Shown: positions 22,724 to 34,096 of the stretch, piece after piece
How the letters are laid out: every line of letters begins with the position of its first letter
Position numbering within the stretch: position 1 is the first letter of the stretch
Source of the DNA: Galdieria partita
Lineage: Eukaryota > Rhodophyta > Bangiophyceae > Galdieriales > Galdieriaceae
Assembly (NCBI GenBank): GCA_025991245.1
Contig: BQMJ01000066.1
Coordinates: 108,617 to 172,616, forward strand
Direction of reading: 5' to 3'
Length of the DNA stretch: 64,000 nucleotides
The notes under the pieces: model-generated
Told to the model about the DNA's origin: nothing
Databases searched by the model: none
Seen by the model: the letters and a program-made list of their open reading frames with translations, nothing else
Translations under genes and position numbers: made by a program

Positions 22724-24724
22724 ATGAAAAGCTATCATTTATTTTTGATATTATTATGCTTCTCTAGTACTATTTTGCCTCTAGTCAAAGCACAAGGTAA
22801 AACTTGTCAATCTCAGTTAGGAGCCGAAGTTTCATGGACATATGATGGTTCTTCAAACTCTACTATTATATGGAACTTTACAAATCCAACTAGTGAAGAG
22901 AGATCCGTTGTGTTGATTCGTGGTGCTACGGGCACTTCTTCTAGTAGCGGTGTTCCTGCCTATGCCTTTGGTAATGCTTATTTTCCGGCATATGCAGTGG
23001 ATGGACTGGCAGAGTTTTATTCTAAACCTACAGCATCAGATACCAAAGACAGCGATACTCCATTAATGTTATTGGAATATTTAACGAGCAGTTCTTCTAC
23101 TACCTATCATAAAGGAGTAGCATTTCTGTTTATTCTCAAGCCAAATACAACTTTCACTATAGTAGAAGGAGGATTCGATGACATTGTGCCTTATTGTCAA
23201 ACTTTATTGGATGTAGAATATTATGACACAAAAAAGGTGAACATTGATTATGGCTTTCTTTCACAGTGTTTGGAATTTAGCTTTATCTGTGAATCTGATC
23301 CATTCAATGTGACTACAGCTATCTATCGACCTGTGAATGGTTCCTATTTAAGTCAAAGTGAATTTTGGCCTTCTGAAGGTGATACGATAACTATCTATGA
23401 TAGTACTAGTAGTAGCAGTAATACTAGCCCAACGAGTACACCCACTCCAACTCCTGTTCCATCGCCTTCTCATTCATTACTTGCTTCATCTACATTGGGA
23501 GATTTCTCATATATGCAAGCTTTGGGTAGCATTTCCAAGAACGTTACTTTGGCCTTTTGTCCTAATGGTTCTATGCTTACTGGTATCGAAAATTATATCG
23601 AAACAGGTAGAAGGCTCAAAGCAATACGCTTGTTGTGCAGTGATGGTAGTGTATCTGGATCTATTGGAGCTTCATCCTTGAGCAGTCTTACAAAACAAGA
23701 ACAAAAGTGTCCCAGTCCAGGTGTTCGATCAATAGGAGGTAAAAGTCACACTATGTATTCCACAAGTATTCCAGTACGAGCTGTATGGGATGTTCAAACA
23801 TTTTGTTCCGATGGAAACTATTCGTCATTGACAAGTCATGAACAGGAATTCGACACAATGCAATACACCATTTGTCCATTCGGTACAGTTGCTATTGGCA
23901 TCAAAGCGGAGATTTATCAATCCTATGATATTATTGCTACGGTTACTTTGCAATGTGAGACATTGAATGCTACTTCTTCGAATAATAAGAATAGTCCAAC
24001 TGCAACACCGACTCCTGTTCCACCTACTCCAACTCCAACAGCTACTTGTGTTTCTATTTTAGAAGAGACAAGTTCTTCCAAAGGACAGTGGACAATCGGT
24101 ACTGCTGGAACATATGGTTTGGAAACATTTGGATTAGGAGGAGCATCGAAGACCTATGCACAAGTCTTTTGTCAGGAAAATGCCACAGTGTCTGGAGTTG
24201 AAAGCTATATTCAATCTGGACATTTGATTGCTTTCCGTTTATTATGTAGTGATGGTAGTAGGACATCCTTGGTGGGTTCACAAAATATCAGTGGAGCTTC
24301 ACATTCTCATTTCCATTGTGACTCTTATGGAGTTTGGGGATTCGGAGGCAAATCCAATCAAGTATGGCCTGGATTGTATGCAGAAAATGAACTATGGGAT
24401 ATTCGAATACTTTGTCAATCTGGAAACTATTCTTCATTGACTAGCCATTCCAGTCAATTCGATGGTGCAGAAAGTTACGCTCTTTGTGCTACCAACAAAG
24501 TTCTTCAAGGTGTTCACGTATCTCAATATAGTGATGATAACTATATAGGAAGTGTACGTGGATATTGTGTTGCAGTCAATACTTCTTTGGCAAGTATAAG
24601 GGATCCTGACTCTGTCATGTTCAAGACAACTCCAGTATCCACAAGAACTATTCGAGCTCGTTCCCGTGATGTGGTAGATCATTATATTCAGGCATCCATT
24701 GCTCATCACAGAAGAGCAAACTAA
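22724..24724 (+). CDS. Secreted glycoprotein with two repeated Cys domains and Pro/Thr linkers
   Basis: Single-exon gene; from 22724 it encodes 666 residues with a textbook signal peptide (KSYHLFLILLCFSSTILP...KAQG). An N-terminal domain of about 210 residues is followed by a Thr/Pro linker (TSTPTPTPVPSPS), a first repeat domain, a second linker (TATPTPVPPTPTPTA) and a second copy of the domain. The two copies share ENYIETG/ESYIQSG, RLLCSDGS, a GGKS segment, WDVQTFC/WDIRILC and GNYSSLTSH. Many NxS/T sites are present. Conserved Cys pairs imply disulfides. The architecture resembles an extracellular, O- and N-glycosylated wall or matrix protein with two ligand-binding modules. I do not recognise the repeat family, and no membrane anchor is seen. 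Confidence 0.78.
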   Translation: MKSYHLFLILLCFSSTILPLVKAQGKTCQSQLGAEVSWTYDGSSNSTIIWNFTNPTSEERSVVLIRGATGTSSSSGVPAYAFGNAYFPAYAVDGLAEFYSKPTASDTKDSDTPLMLLEYLTSSSSTTYHKGVAFLFILKPNTTFTIVEGGFDDIVPYCQTLLDVEYYDTKKVNIDYGFLSQCLEFSFICESDPFNVTTAIYRPVNGSYLSQSEFWPSEGDTITIYDSTSSSSNTSPTSTPTPTPVPSPSHSLLASSTLGDFSYMQALGSISKNVTLAFCPNGSMLTGIENYIETGRRLKAIRLLCSDGSVSGSIGASSLSSLTKQEQKCPSPGVRSIGGKSHTMYSTSIPVRAVWDVQTFCSDGNYSSLTSHEQEFDTMQYTICPFGTVAIGIKAEIYQSYDIIATVTLQCETLNATSSNNKNSPTATPTPVPPTPTPTATCVSILEETSSSKGQWTIGTAGTYGLETFGLGGASKTYAQVFCQENATVSGVESYIQSGHLIAFRLLCSDGSRTSLVGSQNISGASHSHFHCDSYGVWGFGGKSNQVWPGLYAENELWDIRILCQSGNYSSLTSHSSQFDGAESYALCATNKVLQGVHVSQYSDDNYIGSVRGYCVAVNTSLASIRDPDSVMFKTTPVSTRTIRARSRDVVDHYIQASIAHHRRAN

Positions 24725-24925
24725 GTCGGACTGGAATGTCTTGAGCCTTTTTTGTTCTTTTTCGATATGATTACTTGCCATATTTTGGTTTGCAAATCGG
24801 CCCTTTTCGTTGATTGTTTTTTTTCGTCGTCTTGCGTGAGAAAGAGAGAGAGAGAATGATAGGAATATTTTTTGCATGTAGATTGGCTTTGTTGCATGTA
24901 TAAAATTGCGTTAGTGAACAATGAT

Positions 24926-26467
24926 CTACAATTTTTGAATAATTCCAAAAGAATCCAAACATCCCAAACTCCATAAAGGAGGAGGAGGAGCATTTCCTTT
25001 CGCACTTTTGTAACGATAGACAGCCAAACGTTTCAGTTCACCAACTAAAGTCGATGTTCAATTAAGCAACTCATATTATCTGTTGGATAACTTACAAGGC
25101 AATAAACAACCCATTGTCTGCAACTCATGTGCATAAGATTCTACTTTCAACTCCATCAATCGATCCTTGTTGGATAACATAGTTAGATCAGTTACTATTT
25201 CCAATTATAAAGTAAAAACAAGTTACAATCCCAATATTCCTCCTTTACCTAGCGATGAATCTCCACGAGACTTGGCTTCAGCAATCAGAGCTTTATATTG
25301 ACTATTAGGAATAAATACATTGGATGGTTTGTGATGCTATCAAGATAAAAATATCAACAGAATATTTCTTAGAGAACAGACAAATCATTCTTACCAGAAT
25401 ATTCAATACTTGTGAATGATCCATTTGCTTGTTGCGCAATAAGCCCAATGCATATTGAAAGTATATAAAAGACAAAGGATAAATGTCTTGCTGAATAGAT
25501 TTGTGAAACAATTCAAATACTTGATCCCATTGTTGATGCTACATATGTACAAAAACATTCATAACAAAATAAAAATATATCATTCAATAAGAACAGTACC
25601 TTGATAACTGTGTCTAATAACAAAGAAATGGAAATTTCAGAAAAAGTCATTTGTTCCGTACAAAATTGTTGATAATAATACATGGCTTTGGAATAGTCAT
25701 TCATATCACGACATATACCAAACAACACTTGAAAAGTACGATGAGTTCTATTAAATGGCATATTTTCAAATATAGCTAATCCTAATCAGTCATCAGTTAT
25801 TGACACCAAGAGCTATATATATAGATTGATTACTACCTTCTTCATAGTCCTTTCGGATTCGACAACATTCCATAAGTATTGCATGACAAGTTTCGTCAAG
25901 AGACAAACCTTCTTTCTGCATCAACGCTATGACATACTTGATTCTATCGGAATCACCCAAAACTGCACAACAAAATAAGAGTGCACGGTACAATAAATGA
26001 TCAGCAGGAACTCCTTCGTGAATGACTTCTTGATAAAACCGAAAAGCAGAGTTCCAATCCTTGCGACAACCACATAACGTAATAAGGTTGGAATAAAAGG
26101 CACTTGCAGGGCGCAAGCCTAAACCTCTACTCAACTCGTAATAAAAATAAGCATCTTGATAGAGTCGCCAACGAGTTGCTATACCAAGTGCCTTTAAAAT
26201 TATAGTACCGCTAGGCTTCTTTCCTTCCACATATAGGTCTTCCACAAGTCTCTTTGTAAAGTGTGGAGAAGACTTGCGGAGATCTAAATAACGTAACAGT
26301 GCTTGTTCTTCTACAAGACTGAGTTGAGAACTACTTGACGCCAGACTATTGTCAAAAGAATTACAAGTGAATGAACGTTTTATACAAAGGCTAGTGTGAT
26401 CATTGAAAACTTGCCACTGTCTGATAAAAGTGCTTGTTTTCATCTTCCGCAATGAAAACTTGAACAT
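24926..26467 (-). CDS. Pentatricopeptide-repeat (PPR) protein
   Basis: Likely organelle RNA-binding protein. Six exons on the minus strand: 26467-25837, 25781-25600, 25538-25395, 25336-25249, 25194-25096 and 25044-24926; introns are 51-61 nt; the product is 420 residues. Helical pairs with PPR spacing run through the middle (FYSNLITLCGCRKDWNSAFR, YRALLFCCAVLGDSDRIKYV, FQVLFGICRDMNDYSKAMYY, YFQYALGLLRNKQMDHS). The N-terminus (MFKFSLRKMKTSTF) is basic and lacks acids, as in a mitochondrial or plastid presequence. All six exons join in phase. The RNA target and organelle are unknown. The repeats are degenerate, so a TPR-like assignment is the alternative. Confidence 0.75.
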
Positions 26468-26500
26468 CCTCTTCTACAGATTCCATATACGACTTTCCAA

Positions 26501-29434
26501 TCAATTTGTAGATGCACCACCATAAGTTCTCAAAGATTCTAAGAATTTAGAACTAAAGCGTCCCATTTGTTGACCAACAAACTGAGAAGCAAAGTCTACG
26601 ACTGATGTGTTCGTATATTCTTTCTTCTGCTTGCTTTGTATATTGGAAGAAACCTTTTCCAATGCTTTGGTTTCTGAACTATCGAACAATTTGTCTTCAA
26701 ATACATTTCTGTTCCTATGTCGATGTAGCAAAGAAGGAGTTGGTGCAGGTAAATAAGGGAATCGAGCAACAGCAGGTACGATAGGAGACAAATAAGTTTC
26801 CTTGGCAGTTGCTTGAATTGCCTTGTAAGAGACTGGTTAGGGTTATTCTATATTGAATCATGTCTTGACTTACTTCATCACCTCGTTTTGGTTTACTTGG
26901 AATGCTTAATCTTCCAAATAAATGTCCCATTCTATCCAAATGAAAACAAGTATTCGAATGCAATTGTTCTTTCCAATTACTTGGAAGATTCTGTATGTTG
27001 AGAAAAGTTTCCAAAGTAGACATATATTCTTCCCATTTGGAATCAACACAGCTATTGGTATTTTGTTCTGTTATAGTGACTGTTTCGTTATCTTGCTGTG
27101 AACAACAGATATCGCCCAATAATACAAGATCCATATACAACTGCAATGATAAAGATACATTAGCTAACTTACTATCTTTCAAGTTCTCCAAGACTCGAGA
27201 ACATTCCAACCATTTCATAAAATGAGAGCAAGTAAGAAGACGTAATATCTGTATATCCTCTGAAAAGTGCAATGCATCCATTAATTGAGTATACTTTCCC
27301 AATTCCATAAACCACTGAATAAGAGACTCTGAAGGATAATGGGAGTCCAACTCATATCTATCCGTATTGGAATCAGAAAAAGCAGAAATATTTTCCATAG
27401 AACAATAAGCAAGTGTTTGTGTATGTAAGGTTGGAAGAATAGAAAGATATATTATATGATGAATGAGATGATATCGACATTTTCGTTCCATTTCCATAAT
27501 GAGTTGATTCCGTTCTGCTATCCATTCATGGCCTATGTCTTCTATAGAAGAAGGGAAAAGGTTTTCATGTCTCAAAAGCCGAATACAACGATATAAATAC
27601 ACTAGTCCAGATAACACAAAATCTTGTTTTGTAAAAGACTCGCTAGTTGATATTTCTCTGTTCTGACAAAGCAGACAAATATGAGGCAATATCTTATTCA
27701 TTTGCCTAATATACTCCAATCATTCCTATTCTTTTCATACGATAAGAAATATACTTACTTCTCTAAAGACTGCAGAAACTTTGAATAACTTTGCAGAATT
27801 TGCTTCTGAATCTGCTCTAGTACTGACTGTCTTTCTTCTATTAACAGAAGAGATAGCAAAGAAGGAAACGTTTGATGGAATAATTGTTTCAAATGTTTCA
27901 TAAATGAATCAAACCAACTACGTATATTCATATCCTTCATAAGAAATTCGTCCATCCATACTTCCCAGGTGCATTTATCGGATTCCAATAATGAATTAGT
28001 AAAAGTTTTCCGGTTCTCGCTTCCTTCTTGGTCTATGTACATCCAAAATGTTTCTACCCAATCTCCACAAAGTTTCCAATAACTTTCAGTTTGTATACAA
28101 ATGGGAATATTGTTCTTCAGGATACTTTCCATATGACTTTCAATAAGTTGTTCTGAATTTGTAAAACTAGCATTTAGTATATTTTCAAATAAATGACGAA
28201 TGCAAGTAACCAAAGACATTGTCCATATTCGCTTTAGATTTTCTATTTGTTCCCAAAATTTTCTTCTACTCTGGTCAATCGAGAGAGAATCCAACTTGGA
28301 GATATGATGATGAAAAAACTGACTCAATTGATCCACATTTTGTTCTGTTACAACTTGTTTCAAGCGTTCTTCCAAATAACAGTTCATATCATGATTCACC
28401 TTCTCAAGCCACTTCTCGCAAACTACTTCCACTTCGAAATCGTCGATATCTTCCTGTTGCTGATGCAAAAAATTCCAAACCGTAGTATTTGGGTCCACCT
28501 GACGAATTGCTATGTTGGGTATCGTTTCCATTTGCGTTGGCTTTCTTTGTTCTTCAAGTAGTCTATTATAGGTTAGCAATGTTGTCACAACACTATTCAT
28601 TGCTGCTTCAAGCACTTCCAAAGTATAAGCAATAGTATTGTCCGATGATAGAGCTACGAAATACTCAGAAAAGCATCGATATCGCAATTCCAAGAATAAA
28701 TTCCATTTCTCAGTCAAACTGGGTTGCTTTTCATGATTCAATAACAACAATAGTAAACAAACCAAGCCAATAAAGACATCCAAATTGGCATTGTCTTTCA
28801 ACAACTCTGATACTTTCTTCGCCAATCTATAACTTATACTGTCATGAGAATCCCAAAGACTTTCTAGAAACTGCTTTAGTGGCTGCGTTGTTAAAGACAA
28901 TCTTTGCTCCAACTTCTCTTTCCTTTGTTTCATGGTAAACAATCCCAACTGACAAGCCAAAAAGTCACCACTATCCAAATCCTTGTCTGCTTGCTCTAGT
29001 GAATCTATTATAAGAGTCAAATCTTCCTTACACTCCTCTAAATCTCTGATAATAGACTCTTGTGTTGCATATTGTCTCAGAGAGTGCTCATCGTTGTCCT
29101 TATCCACTAACGTCGTTGAACTAGGATACGTTCCCAAAGATTCTCGTCCAGTCCCCTGTTGCTCATTCCACTGTTGACAAAACAAATATAAACTTTGTGT
29201 GTATTGCGTTATATATTTGGTATTCTCCTTTTGTTCCATTAAAGTTTTGAAAGCCTTTGTTAGATCTGCTAGGTGACTCTGATAAACTTGTTGTATTCTT
29301 TCTCTCTGTTCTCTTTCTTTTTCTCGCAAATTCGTGACCTGTTGTCTCAACTGTTCTACACTCATAGTGGATAATAACTTGGCTGCTTCCTTTTCCGCAG
29401 TCGCTTTCCATAAAGATGGTTTCTTTTGTTGCAT
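26501..29434 (-). CDS. Conserved oligomeric Golgi complex subunit 1 (COG1)-like
   Basis: Exons (minus strand) are 29434-27759, 27705-26874 and 26821-26501; introns are 53 and 52 nt; the product is 942 residues, near the size of known COG1 proteins. The N-terminus has the VPS51/COG1 signature: a short helix MSVEQLRQQVTNLREKEREQ followed by a coiled coil (QVYQSHLADLTKAFKTL). The rest is all-helical, as expected of a tethering-complex subunit that guides retrograde vesicles to the Golgi. The C-terminus ends with a FASQFVGQQMGRF segment. Family identity rests on the N-terminal pattern and size; other VPS51-superfamily tethers are possible. The second intron contains a GGTTAGGGTTAT stretch on the plus strand. 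Confidence 0.72.
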
Positions 29435-29520
29435 AACTGCTTATTGTGGAATTCCGATTGATGATATTGTGTGCGCAACAAAGCTGAATGATATGAAACT
29501 GTTATGAGACAAGTTTATTG
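29435..29520. promoter_or_regulatory. 86-bp bidirectional promoter, COG1 and DnaJ genes
   Basis: Only 86 bp separate the two divergent ATG codons, so both promoters and 5' UTRs must be packed here. No TATA element is obvious. Confidence 0.5.
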
Positions 29521-30505
29521 ATGGAAAGCACTTCATCTTTGCCTGATAAAGACTCGAAACCTATTACTGAAACTGAAAAGTGGAAACCTCCTTTTTTTCT
29601 GTTGTTTGGCGCCTTTATGATTATAGGAAGTTATGCAGCAGGAATGCTAGGCTTAAGAACTTCCAAATTTGCTTTTGGAAAAGACTTGTATAGAGCTTGG
29701 GAAGCACATGAAAAAATCAGAGGAAGAAAACCAGAAGATATATTTGGGAATTCAGCTGAAGAAAGTTCCAAGGGAGCCTCAAGTGGAGAACCTTTTGGTG
29801 GCACATGGGAACAAAAGATGGAACAAGCAAGACAAAAGGAACAAGCAGACAGAGAACGTAGATCTAGGTAAAGGAAATAACTTGTGCTTCTTGTGAAACT
29901 GAATCTAAAAGGAACAACTTTGTAGGGAAGAGTTCCGTTTTCGCATGGATGAAGCTATGAAAGAACAAGTGAAACAAGCATATGATCGCTTTTATCGTCG
30001 TGCTGGTCCTCATATGAATAGTGGATTGTTTGGTGCAGGTAATGAAGAAGAATGGAGAAGAAGGATATTTGAAGAGATATTGAGAGAAGCACAAGAGTCG
30101 ATGAAAAGAGCAGAGTACAAAAGTTATCGTTCGCAAAAATCCGATAATGACTCTTTTGAGGCATGGTTTGGTAGATTGGGTAATAATAGATTTCAAGGAT
30201 ATACAAGAGGTTACTTTTATGAACAAGCGAAGAGAGAGCAACAAAGACAAAGAGAAGAAGCAACTTCGCAAGGCTTTTCTCCTCCTCGAGGGAATATGTA
30301 TGAAAAACTTGGTTTACCTTTTGGTGCATCGATGGAACAAGTTAAGGAGGCATATAGGAAAGCTGCAAGATTATGGCACCCTGACACATATCAAGGAAAT
30401 GATCCAAAGATGGCAGCCTCACGCTTTAGAGAAGTCAATGATGCTTATGAATATTTGAAAGACCCAACACGAAAGGAATCTTACGACCGAAATATTCGGA
30501 AATAG
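29521..30505 (+). CDS. Membrane-anchored DnaJ-domain protein
   Basis: Exons are 29521-29867 and 29926-30505, with a 58-nt intron; the product is 308 residues. A membrane segment near residues 24-46 (PFFLLFGAFMIIGSYAAGM) is followed by a charged helical middle region and a C-terminal J domain. The J domain carries the HPD tripeptide (ARLWHPDTYQGND) that stimulates Hsp70 ATPase, flanked by YEKLGLPFGAS and FREVNDAYEYLKDP. The order, with the membrane anchor first and the J domain last, resembles organelle-import or inner-membrane J proteins, but I cannot say which membrane. An upstream in-frame TTG exists, and the first ATG is used. Confidence 0.88.
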
Positions 30506-30575
30506 AGGAAAATGTTTTGAAAAAGTGATAAGGACAAGAATATTTGGAATTGTTTATTATCATTCAACCAACTAT

Positions 30576-32447
30576 TTAGGTTAGATTGCCATTGGCAGTT
30601 GTACATTCTTCCAAAGTCTTTTTCAATAGTTTCATCGTTTCGGGATTTCCTCTACTTAAGACATACAACATATTCTCCTCATCTAAAGAATCAATCTTGT
30701 CGTTTTTTGTAGCTGATATATTGGCTGACATTTTGTTGGATACTTCTTCTTTCTTTCCAGCATTGACTTGATGAAAATGGGCAACCTTGCCAAGTAATCT
30801 AGCATACGTATCTCCATCTAGTTTCTCTTGAGCATAGCGTTCACATTCTTCTCTTCTCTTGTTATTCCAATAAGAAGCAGGTAATATCTTTTTAGGATCA
30901 CAACGATGAGCATATTTTTGTGCTACATTGACCACCTCATCTAATAAGCCTTCTGATAATAAGATAGGCTCATATCCCAAAGAACGAAATTTTCTATTAG
31001 AAACCTGCAACTCGTTCTCAGCTGATTCTTGTCTCGGATTACTGACATAAACAATATCTACTTGAGTCATTCGAGACACTAGTTTAGCCAAGTCTCGAAC
31101 TCGATGACATTCTGCCACTTGATTGAATATGGCAACTCTATCACCTCGATTAGGAGGATTCCCAACAGCTAAGGCAATACATTTGGCAGTATCTTGAATA
31201 TGAATAAATGCCCTCGTTTGACCACCTGTTCCATATACCGTTAGTGGAGCTCCTAATGCAGCCTGCATTAAAAATCGATTAAGAACTGTTCCGTAATCAC
31301 CATCATAGTCAAAACGATTGATAAGACGCTCATCTCTTCTAGTTTGTTGAGTATTGGTACCCCAAACAATGCCTTGATGAAGGTCTGTAATACGAATAGC
31401 ATCATTTTTCTGATAAAACTGAAATAATAAGGCGTCCAAACATTTCGTAGTATGATAAACAGAACCCTAATTTCACATATTCTATTATCGAAACGATACC
31501 AACAAATATTCCATCGATTGGATACTTACCGGATAGGAAGGATGCAAAATATTAGAAACTTGACCACCAGGCAGCACAACATCGATGTAGCCTTCTGGAA
31601 TTTCTCCTCCACTTGTTCCATAACCATAAACTCCCATCGTTCCCAAATGTACCAAATGAATATCTAGATTGGACTCCACAATGGCACAAAGTAGATTGTG
31701 AGTAGCATTCACATTGTTATGAACAGTATAACGCTTCTGTGATGATCCTTTCATAGAATACGGAGCTGCTCGTTGTTCAGCAAAATGAATGATAGCGTCT
31801 GGTTTCTCTCTCAACAACAACTGCAACAAACGTTCATATTCATTTGCTATATCCAAACGTTCGAAACGAAGTTCATGACCTGATAACTGTTTCCATGTAT
31901 CTATTCTTTCGCTAATGGGATAAATTGGAGTAAGAGAACCTGCTTCCAACTCGTTATCAATATTCCGACGAGATAGATTATCCACGATCAAAACTTCATG
32001 TCCTATTTCGGAAAGAAAAAGAGAAGTAGGCCAACCGCAAAAACCATCACCACCACAAACAATTATTTTCTTTGGAGTTCCATACTTCAAGTTATGCTCT
32101 CCGTTAAGGGCGCCATTGACAAGGTGGCTTCGGTCTTCAAAATGGTTGAGGTTGGAACCGGACCCACTTTTCTGTGAGATATAACTACCATCCCCAGAAT
32201 ATTTGCTCGATTCTACACCATTATTCTCTGATTGTTGTGCCATTATAAAAGGTATATAACGTGCCAATCTGCCTGTTCTCCACCACTGACTGTAATATGT
32301 TTTCTTCTGAGCAACCAGTTGACGAGAACAGCTGCTACAACGAATACTTTTGAGCTGACCTACAAACTGCAGTTCCTTGGTATAAAATCTTTCAACATTG
32401 CCAACGATAGGGTAGGCATTAGTCACAAAACACGAATAGTTGCTCAT
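30576..32447 (-). CDS. SQD1: UDP-sulfoquinovose synthase
   Basis: Makes UDP-sulfoquinovose from UDP-glucose and sulfite, the first committed step of sulfolipid synthesis in plastids. Exons (minus strand) are 32447-31530 and 31466-30576, with a 63-nt intron; the product is 602 residues. The NAD-binding motif is GGDGFCGWPTSLFLS, the catalytic strand has HLGTMGVYG, and the Tyr-Lys pair is in YHTTK, created by the splice. The characteristic WGTNTQQTRRDERLINRFDYDG segment region is intact. An N-terminal extension of about 125 residues precedes the enzyme domain and should include a plastid transit peptide. The C-terminal extension of about 80 residues is charged and of unknown role. It is divergent from SQD2. 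Confidence 0.97.
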
Positions 32448-32575
32448 ACCTGTCAAGAGTTTGTGAAATCCAAATAAGGTTTGGCCGTCTTTTTGTAGTT
32501 TTGGATACGATTCGTTGAGATTCTAAAAGTGACTGACGATTGGCTGTGATATTGAAAGAGGCTATTATCAACGAT
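32448..32575. promoter_or_regulatory. Shared promoter interval of SQD1 and SQD2
   Basis: The 128 bp between the two ATG codons must contain both transcription starts. The shared interval would allow co-expression of the two sulfolipid enzymes. No specific factor site can be named from the sequence. Confidence 0.6.
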
Positions 32576-33978
32576 ATGCAACAATTACAAGAACATCACA
32601 CGAACTTACTAAGAGAGGAAACAGTTGCACTTTCCACTTATGGAACTGAAGACTTGAATTTGTGCAAGACTTTACCTCGAAAAGTTGTTATGATAGTCGA
32701 ACCAACCCCTTTTACTCACATTTCAGGATATTCAAACCGTTTTCGTGAAACTTTGAAATATCTAAAACAAGCAGGAGATGACGTACTTGTTATTGTTCCA
32801 GACAACTCTTTCGATGCACCTCAAGAAATATATGGATTTCCCATCATTTCTATTCGAGGCTTTCGATTCTTTTTGTATCCCAAAATAACTTTATCTTTTG
32901 GTTTGTTTGGAGGAATATTTTCAGCACTTCGACGATTTCGACCGGATATTGTACACGTTTCAACTCCGGGATTCATTTCCTTTGCCGTTTTGTTTTACGT
33001 TTGGTTACTTCGAATTCCGCTGATTCTTTCTTATCACACACATCTTCCAGTTTATGCACGTACCTATGGTCTGGCACTTTTAGAACGGTTCTCTTGGAAA
33101 CTGATTTCTTTTGTACATAATAAGGCTGACCTATCCATTACAGTATCTCCTCAACTTTGTCAAGAATTGGCCGACCACGGTATAAAGCGTATTGATTGTT
33201 GGAGAAAGGCAGTAGATACGGAAACCTTTCATCCTCAGTTTCGAAGTGAAGCTATGAGACTTCGTTTGACAGATGGCCATCCCGACTGTGTCTTATTGAT
33301 TTATGTGGTTCGTATATCCTTTGCTTTTGTTAGAAAATCCTATTCGTTACTTACTGTATTTATTTCTATTAGGGAAGGTTGGGAGCTGAAAAGAATTTGA
33401 CTTGTCTCAGAACTTTGATAGAAACTGTTCCCAATGTTCGTTTAGCGTTGATTGGAGATGGACCTTTTGCAAAATATTTACGCAAGTATTTTGCTGGTAC
33501 ACGTACACATTTTACTGGGCAACTTAGAGGAAAGGAATTGTCGGAAGCTTTTGCTAGTGGTGATATATTTGTAATGCCTTCAGAGTCGGAGACGATGGGA
33601 TTTGTAGTTATGGAAGCCATGGCCAGTGGAGTTCCAGTTATAGGTGCAGCTGCTGGAGGTATTCCTCATTTAATTCAACATCGAGTGACAGGTTATTTAT
33701 ATACCCCTGGTGATATTGATCAATTGAGTAGTTTGGTTGAACAGTTGGTGAATAATCCTTGGTTACGAAAGGAAATGTCCATTCAAGCTAGAAAGGAGAC
33801 TGAGAGATGGGATTGGTATTCTGCTACAGCAGTATTAAGGAATGTACAATATACTCAAGCTATGGAAAATTTTCAACAAAAGGAAAAAGGAAGAAAGATA
33901 TGGAATGCAATACAAAAGGTAATATTATTTTGGTGGAGAAGATCGTCGAGATTATATGAAAGCATTTTGGGTCGATAA
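32576..33978 (+). CDS. SQD2: Sulfoquinovosyltransferase (sulfolipid synthase)
   Basis: GT4-family glycosyltransferase that moves sulfoquinovose from the UDP-sugar to diacylglycerol. Exons are 32576-33307 and 33373-33978, with a 65-nt intron (donor GTTCGT); the product is 445 residues. The N-terminal acceptor-domain signature EPTPFTHISGYSNRF matches plant SQD2. The splice forms YVGRLGAEKNL, and the donor-binding E-x7-E motif is in SESETMGFVVMEAMASGVPV. The C-terminus ends with a basic amphipathic stretch (FWWRRSSRLYESI). A transit peptide is not obvious: only about 45 residues precede the enzyme domain and they are not basic, so a further upstream start or exon is possible. Its neighbour SQD1 supplies its substrate. 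Confidence 0.92.
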
Positions 33979-34096
33979 TTCTCATAGCAACTTTCAAAGG
34001 AAAAGTTGATTGCTGGTTCAGTAATTGGGAGAAGAGATATGATTCTCGTATGATTTCTTATAGGATGGATTTTGCTACATATTGTGGTTCGATTAT

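Noticed and set aside
26501-29434. Two separate genes (27755-29434 and 26501-27719)
   Set aside because: Short GT-AG introns join the frames in phase without any intervening start signal, and the joined length matches COG1.
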